Below are positions 4,416-6,498 of a DNA stretch of 6,498 nt, piece after piece. Position numbers and translations under genes: made by a program. Under the pieces are notes generated by a model. That model saw nothing but the letters and a program-made list of their open reading frames with translations. It was not told the DNA's origin and made no database searches. Source of the DNA: JBBQSN01 sp038213835 (lineage in GTDB: Bacteria; Actinomycetota; Actinomycetes; Actinomycetales; CAWJMD01); the NCBI GenBank assembly GCA_038213835.1, contig JBBQSN010000177.1, forward strand, positions 1-6,498, read 5' to 3'. Position 1 is the stretch's first letter. Each line of letters begins with the position of its first letter.

Positions 4416-5780
4416 ATGACCACCAGTCCTGCCCGTCCTGCCCGTCCCGCAGCAGCCCGACCTTCCGGGAGCCTCGATCCGTCCCCGTCGCGCACCCTCG
4501 GCACCGCCGACCAGCTCGGCCTGTGGGGCAACCTCGGCGTCTCGTTGCTGCTGCCGGTGGCGGCGACCTTCCTGGTCGTCGAGGGCCGGTCACTCGCCGC
4601 CATCCTGCTGGCGGTCGTCGTCGGCGCAACGCTGGGCAGCGTGCTGCTCGGTCTGGCCGCCGCGGCCGGCGCCCGCACCGGTGCGCCGGCGATGGTGCTG
4701 ATGCGGGGCCTGCTGGGCGCGCGCCTGTCCGCGTTGCCGACGGCCGCCAACATCCTGCAGTGCGTCGGGTGGGCCAGCTTCGAGATCTTCGTGATCGCCG
4801 AGGCCGCGACCCAGATCACCGGCGGTCCGCGGTGGGTGTTCGTGCTGGCGGGCGGGACGATCGCCACCGCGATGGCGCTCCGTCCGCTCGGGGTGGTGCG
4901 CGTGCTGGCCCGGTACGCCGTGTGGCTGGCGCTCGCCTCGACGGCCTACCTGCTCGTGCAGGTCCTGCGTCAGCCGTTGCCGTCGTTCACCGCCGGCGAC
5001 GCATCGGGCTTCTGGAGCAACGTCGACCTGGTCATCGCCCTGCCGATCTCGTGGGTCCCGCTGGCCGCCGACTACGCCCGGCACTCGCGGTCCACTCGCT
5101 CGGCCTTCGTCGGCGCCTCGGTCGGCTACGGGCTCGCGACGATCACGTTCTTCTCCCTCGGCGTACTGGCCCTCGTGGCGTACGGCATCGCGCCGGGTTT
5201 CGACGTGATCGGGAGCCTGCTGGCCCTGCCGGTGGCGGTGGTCGCCGTGCTCGTCCTCGTCGTCGACGAGCTCGACGAGGCCTTCGCCAACCTCTACTCC
5301 ACCGCGGTGAGTGCCCAGAACGTCGTCCCCGGGGTAGACCGTCGCCTGCTCGTCGTCGGCGTCGGCGTGGTCGCAACCGGTCTCGCCCTCGGGGTCGACC
5401 TCTACGGCTACGAGCCCTTCCTCTTCCTCCTCGGCGCCGTCTTCGTCCCGTTGACCGCGACCTTCCTGATCGCCTTCTACGTGCTCGGCCACGGCCACGG
5501 CTGGGCCGTGGGCCACGACGCTCCGCGCCGCTGGGTGATGGTGGTGCCGTGGGTCGCCGGCTTCCTGGCCTACCAGCTGACCGCACCGACGCTGCTCGCC
5601 GGCTGGGCGGCGGGCTGGACGACCACCTTCACCGACCTCGGCGCCGCGCTGCACGTGCCGACCGGCTGGTCGGCGTCGTTGGTCTCGCTGGTCGTCGCAG
5701 GCACGCTGACCCTCCTGGCGGGAGGGGTCGAGGCACTGGTCCGCACCCGGTCGAAGGCCCGGGTGCCGGCCGCTCGTTAG
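4416..5780 (+). CDS. cytX: NCS1-family permease, CytX-like, putative HMP transporter
   Basis: This 454-residue membrane protein looks like a nucleobase:cation symporter-1 (cytosine/purine/thiamin-precursor) transporter. After a Pro/Ala/Arg-rich cytoplasmic N-terminus (about 1-30) comes the NCS1 signature LGLWGNLGVSLL (34-45), then about twelve hydrophobic segments, for example near 43-56, 62-85, 140-155, 166-184, 240-258, 266-284, 311-327, 334-356, 374-394 and 420-438. The ISWVPLAADYAR stretch (211-222) and the LDEAFANLYSTAVSAQN segment (286-302) are typical of CytX-like members. CytX has been proposed from genome context to import HMP. The location after thiD, behind a TPP-riboswitch-like leader, supports a pyrimidine substrate of thiamin synthesis. 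Substrate is inferred; cytosine or another base is possible. A 9-bp direct repeat (4427-4444) encodes a PAR-PAR duplication in the variable N-terminus. Confidence 0.85.
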   Translation: MTTSPARPARPAAARPSGSLDPSPSRTLGTADQLGLWGNLGVSLLLPVAATFLVVEGRSLAAILLAVVVGATLGSVLLGLAAAAGARTGAPAMVLMRGLLGARLSALPTAANILQCVGWASFEIFVIAEAATQITGGPRWVFVLAGGTIATAMALRPLGVVRVLARYAVWLALASTAYLLVQVLRQPLPSFTAGDASGFWSNVDLVIALPISWVPLAADYARHSRSTRSAFVGASVGYGLATITFFSLGVLALVAYGIAPGFDVIGSLLALPVAVVAVLVLVVDELDEAFANLYSTAVSAQNVVPGVDRRLLVVGVGVVATGLALGVDLYGYEPFLFLLGAVFVPLTATFLIAFYVLGHGHGWAVGHDAPRRWVMVVPWVAGFLAYQLTAPTLLAGWAAGWTTTFTDLGAALHVPTGWSASLVSLVVAGTLTLLAGGVEALVRTRSKARVPAAR

Positions 5781-5798
5781 CACCGGAGAGCCCTCCCG

Positions 5799-6434
5799 TC
5801 AGCGCGTCGGGCCCAGCTGCACCGTCGTCACCACCTCGGTGACCGACGGACGCGGTGGGGTGGAGGAGAAGCCGAAGCGGGGTGGCGGGTCGACGGCGGC
5901 GAGGTCACCGAGCCCGGTGCCGTCGAAGGTGCCCGCTGCCTGCACGACGCGGCGGTTGCCGGTGGCGCCGTACCACTCCCGGCGCTCGCCGGTGTCGCCG
6001 CGCGTGCGGACGCCGCTCAGCACCACACGCGCGACCACGTCGGTCAGGGCGCACCACCACGGTGCGGTGGCGACCCGGGACGGCACCAGGCGCAGCAGCC
6101 GTCCCAGGAGGGTCGTGCGCCCCACCGTGAAGCGGAGGTCCAGCGAGTCCGACCGGACCTGCCAGCGAGCCCCGGCACCTCGCCCGCTGCTGGTCACCTC
6201 GAAGGGCTCGATCCGGATCTCGTCGAACGTGTACGTCGCGGCCACGAACTCCGCGACGGTGGCGTTCGGCGCCAGCAGGACCCGGTGGCCGTCGACGCGC
6301 TCCACCATCGCGTCCCCGAAGGCGCCGTAGGGGCTCTCGAGCCACCGGCCCACGACGACCCGGGTGCCGCTGGTGCTGCCGATCCCGGCGATCTGGCCCC
6401 GGAACCGGAGCCGCTCCGCAGTGCGACGGGTCAC
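5799..6434 (-). CDS. Conserved-looking hypothetical protein of unknown function
   Basis: I do not recognise a named domain. The product of 211 residues is soluble-looking, with no signal peptide and no clear membrane span. An N-terminal FRGQIAGIGSTSGTRVVVGRW stretch is followed by SPYGAFGDAMVE, GHRVLLAP and AEFVAATYTFDEIRIEP. The centre has a tryptophan pair (APWWCALTDVVARVV), and the tail is proline/serine-rich. The alternating strands and well-formed motifs suggest a real, beta-rich actinobacterial protein; I recall similar unnamed proteins in related genomes. Start choice: GTG 6434 has AGGGAG (6442-6447 on the minus strand) at a 7-base spacing. An in-frame GTG at 6440 would lie only one base from that site, so it is less likely. 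The gene converges with the permease, 18 bases between stops, and shows no obvious link to thiamin metabolism. Confidence 0.82.
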   Translation of the reverse strand: MTRRTAERLRFRGQIAGIGSTSGTRVVVGRWLESPYGAFGDAMVERVDGHRVLLAPNATVAEFVAATYTFDEIRIEPFEVTSSGRGAGARWQVRSDSLDLRFTVGRTTLLGRLLRLVPSRVATAPWWCALTDVVARVVLSGVRTRGDTGERREWYGATGNRRVVQAAGTFDGTGLGDLAAVDPPPRFGFSSTPPRPSVTEVVTTVQLGPTR

Positions 6435-6485
6435 GCTCACACTCCCTGGCTCACCGACGCCTCGTGCTGTCGGAGGTAGGTCCGG

Positions 6486-6491
6486 AGTCTA
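6486..6491 (-). promoter_or_regulatory. Candidate -10 element (TAGACT) for the minus-strand hypothetical gene
   Basis: On the minus strand TAGACT matches TANNNT and would place transcription start near 6479, giving a leader of about 45 bases before GTG 6434. The -35 region lies beyond the window, so this cannot be confirmed. Confidence 0.25.
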
Positions 6492-6498
6492 GAGAGGC

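Noticed and set aside
4427..4444. Two copies of a 9-bp direct repeat (TCCTGCCCG)
   Set aside because: It encodes a short PAR-PAR duplication in a variable permease N-terminus. This is likely simple slippage, with no sign of a regulatory or mobile origin.
5258..5282. Palindrome-like GACGAGCTCGACGAG stretch
   Set aside because: Explained by GTC/GAC/GAG/CTC codons for the VVDELDE segment of the permease.
4590..5783. Minus-strand open frame opposite the permease gene
   Set aside because: Hydrophilic, Gly/Asp/Arg/Glu-rich shadow of the membrane protein frame; no motifs.
5781..5798. Possible terminator (GGAG...CTCC) between the convergent permease and hypothetical genes
   Set aside because: Only a 4-bp stem with no U-tract on either strand; not enough to call.
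3269..5842. Very long plus-strand open frame running through thiG, thiD, the leader and the permease gene
   Set aside because: It is an Arg/Pro/Gly-rich shadow frame typical of very high GC DNA, and overlaps three clearly recognised genes in another frame.
6454..6473. Inverted repeat CCGAC...GTCGG in the leader of the minus-strand gene
   Set aside because: Five-base arms with a 10-base loop are expected by chance at this GC content; no known operator match.

Overview
The window is very GC-rich, with long overlapping open frames, GTG starts and tightly overlapping genes. This points to a high-GC actinobacterium, and protein style suggests something near Nocardioides (inferred by eye, no database search). 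The core is a thiamin-biosynthesis locus. The right end carries an unrelated conserved hypothetical gene, and the left end a GNAT acetyltransferase that appears truncated or broken.

Layout. Bases 1-594 (+) read as the C-terminal GNAT domain of an acetyltransferase. An in-frame TAA at 46-48 separates the annotatable part (from GTG 61) from readable upstream coding sequence. thiE (thiamin-phosphate synthase) lies convergent to it on the minus strand (601-1290). Divergent from thiE, after a very short intergenic gap, is a near-canonical TPP riboswitch (about 1321-1406). It leads the plus-strand operon thiO (1417-2469), thiS (2466-2663), thiG (2656-3432), thiD (3429-4271). The first three junctions overlap by 4, 8 and 4 nt, so translation is probably coupled. 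A 144-nt gap follows, holding a small hairpin and a second TPP-riboswitch-like element (about 4321-4403), and then a 12-TM-type NCS1 permease of the CytX kind (4416-5780). A minus-strand gene of unknown function (5799-6434) converges on the permease.

How the genes work together. ThiO oxidises glycine to the imine, which ThiG combines with deoxyxylulose phosphate and sulfur carried on the ThiS C-terminal Gly-Gly to make the thiazole moiety. ThiD phosphorylates hydroxymethylpyrimidine (HMP) to HMP-PP. ThiE joins the two halves to give thiamin phosphate. The permease probably imports the pyrimidine or a related base. ThiC (pyrimidine synthesis), ThiF (ThiS adenylation) and ThiL (final kinase) are not in the window.

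Most interesting observation. The leader of the permease gene keeps the pyrimidine-sensing half of a TPP aptamer almost base for base (P2, P3, the UGAGA turn, an extra stem). Its pyrophosphate-sensor arm is changed: the conserved L5 loop and the 5' internal loop have been replaced and shortened by 2 nt, while the C-G dinucleotide on the 3' side is kept. Because the downstream gene is a likely pyrimidine importer, this could be a riboswitch variant with altered ligand preference.
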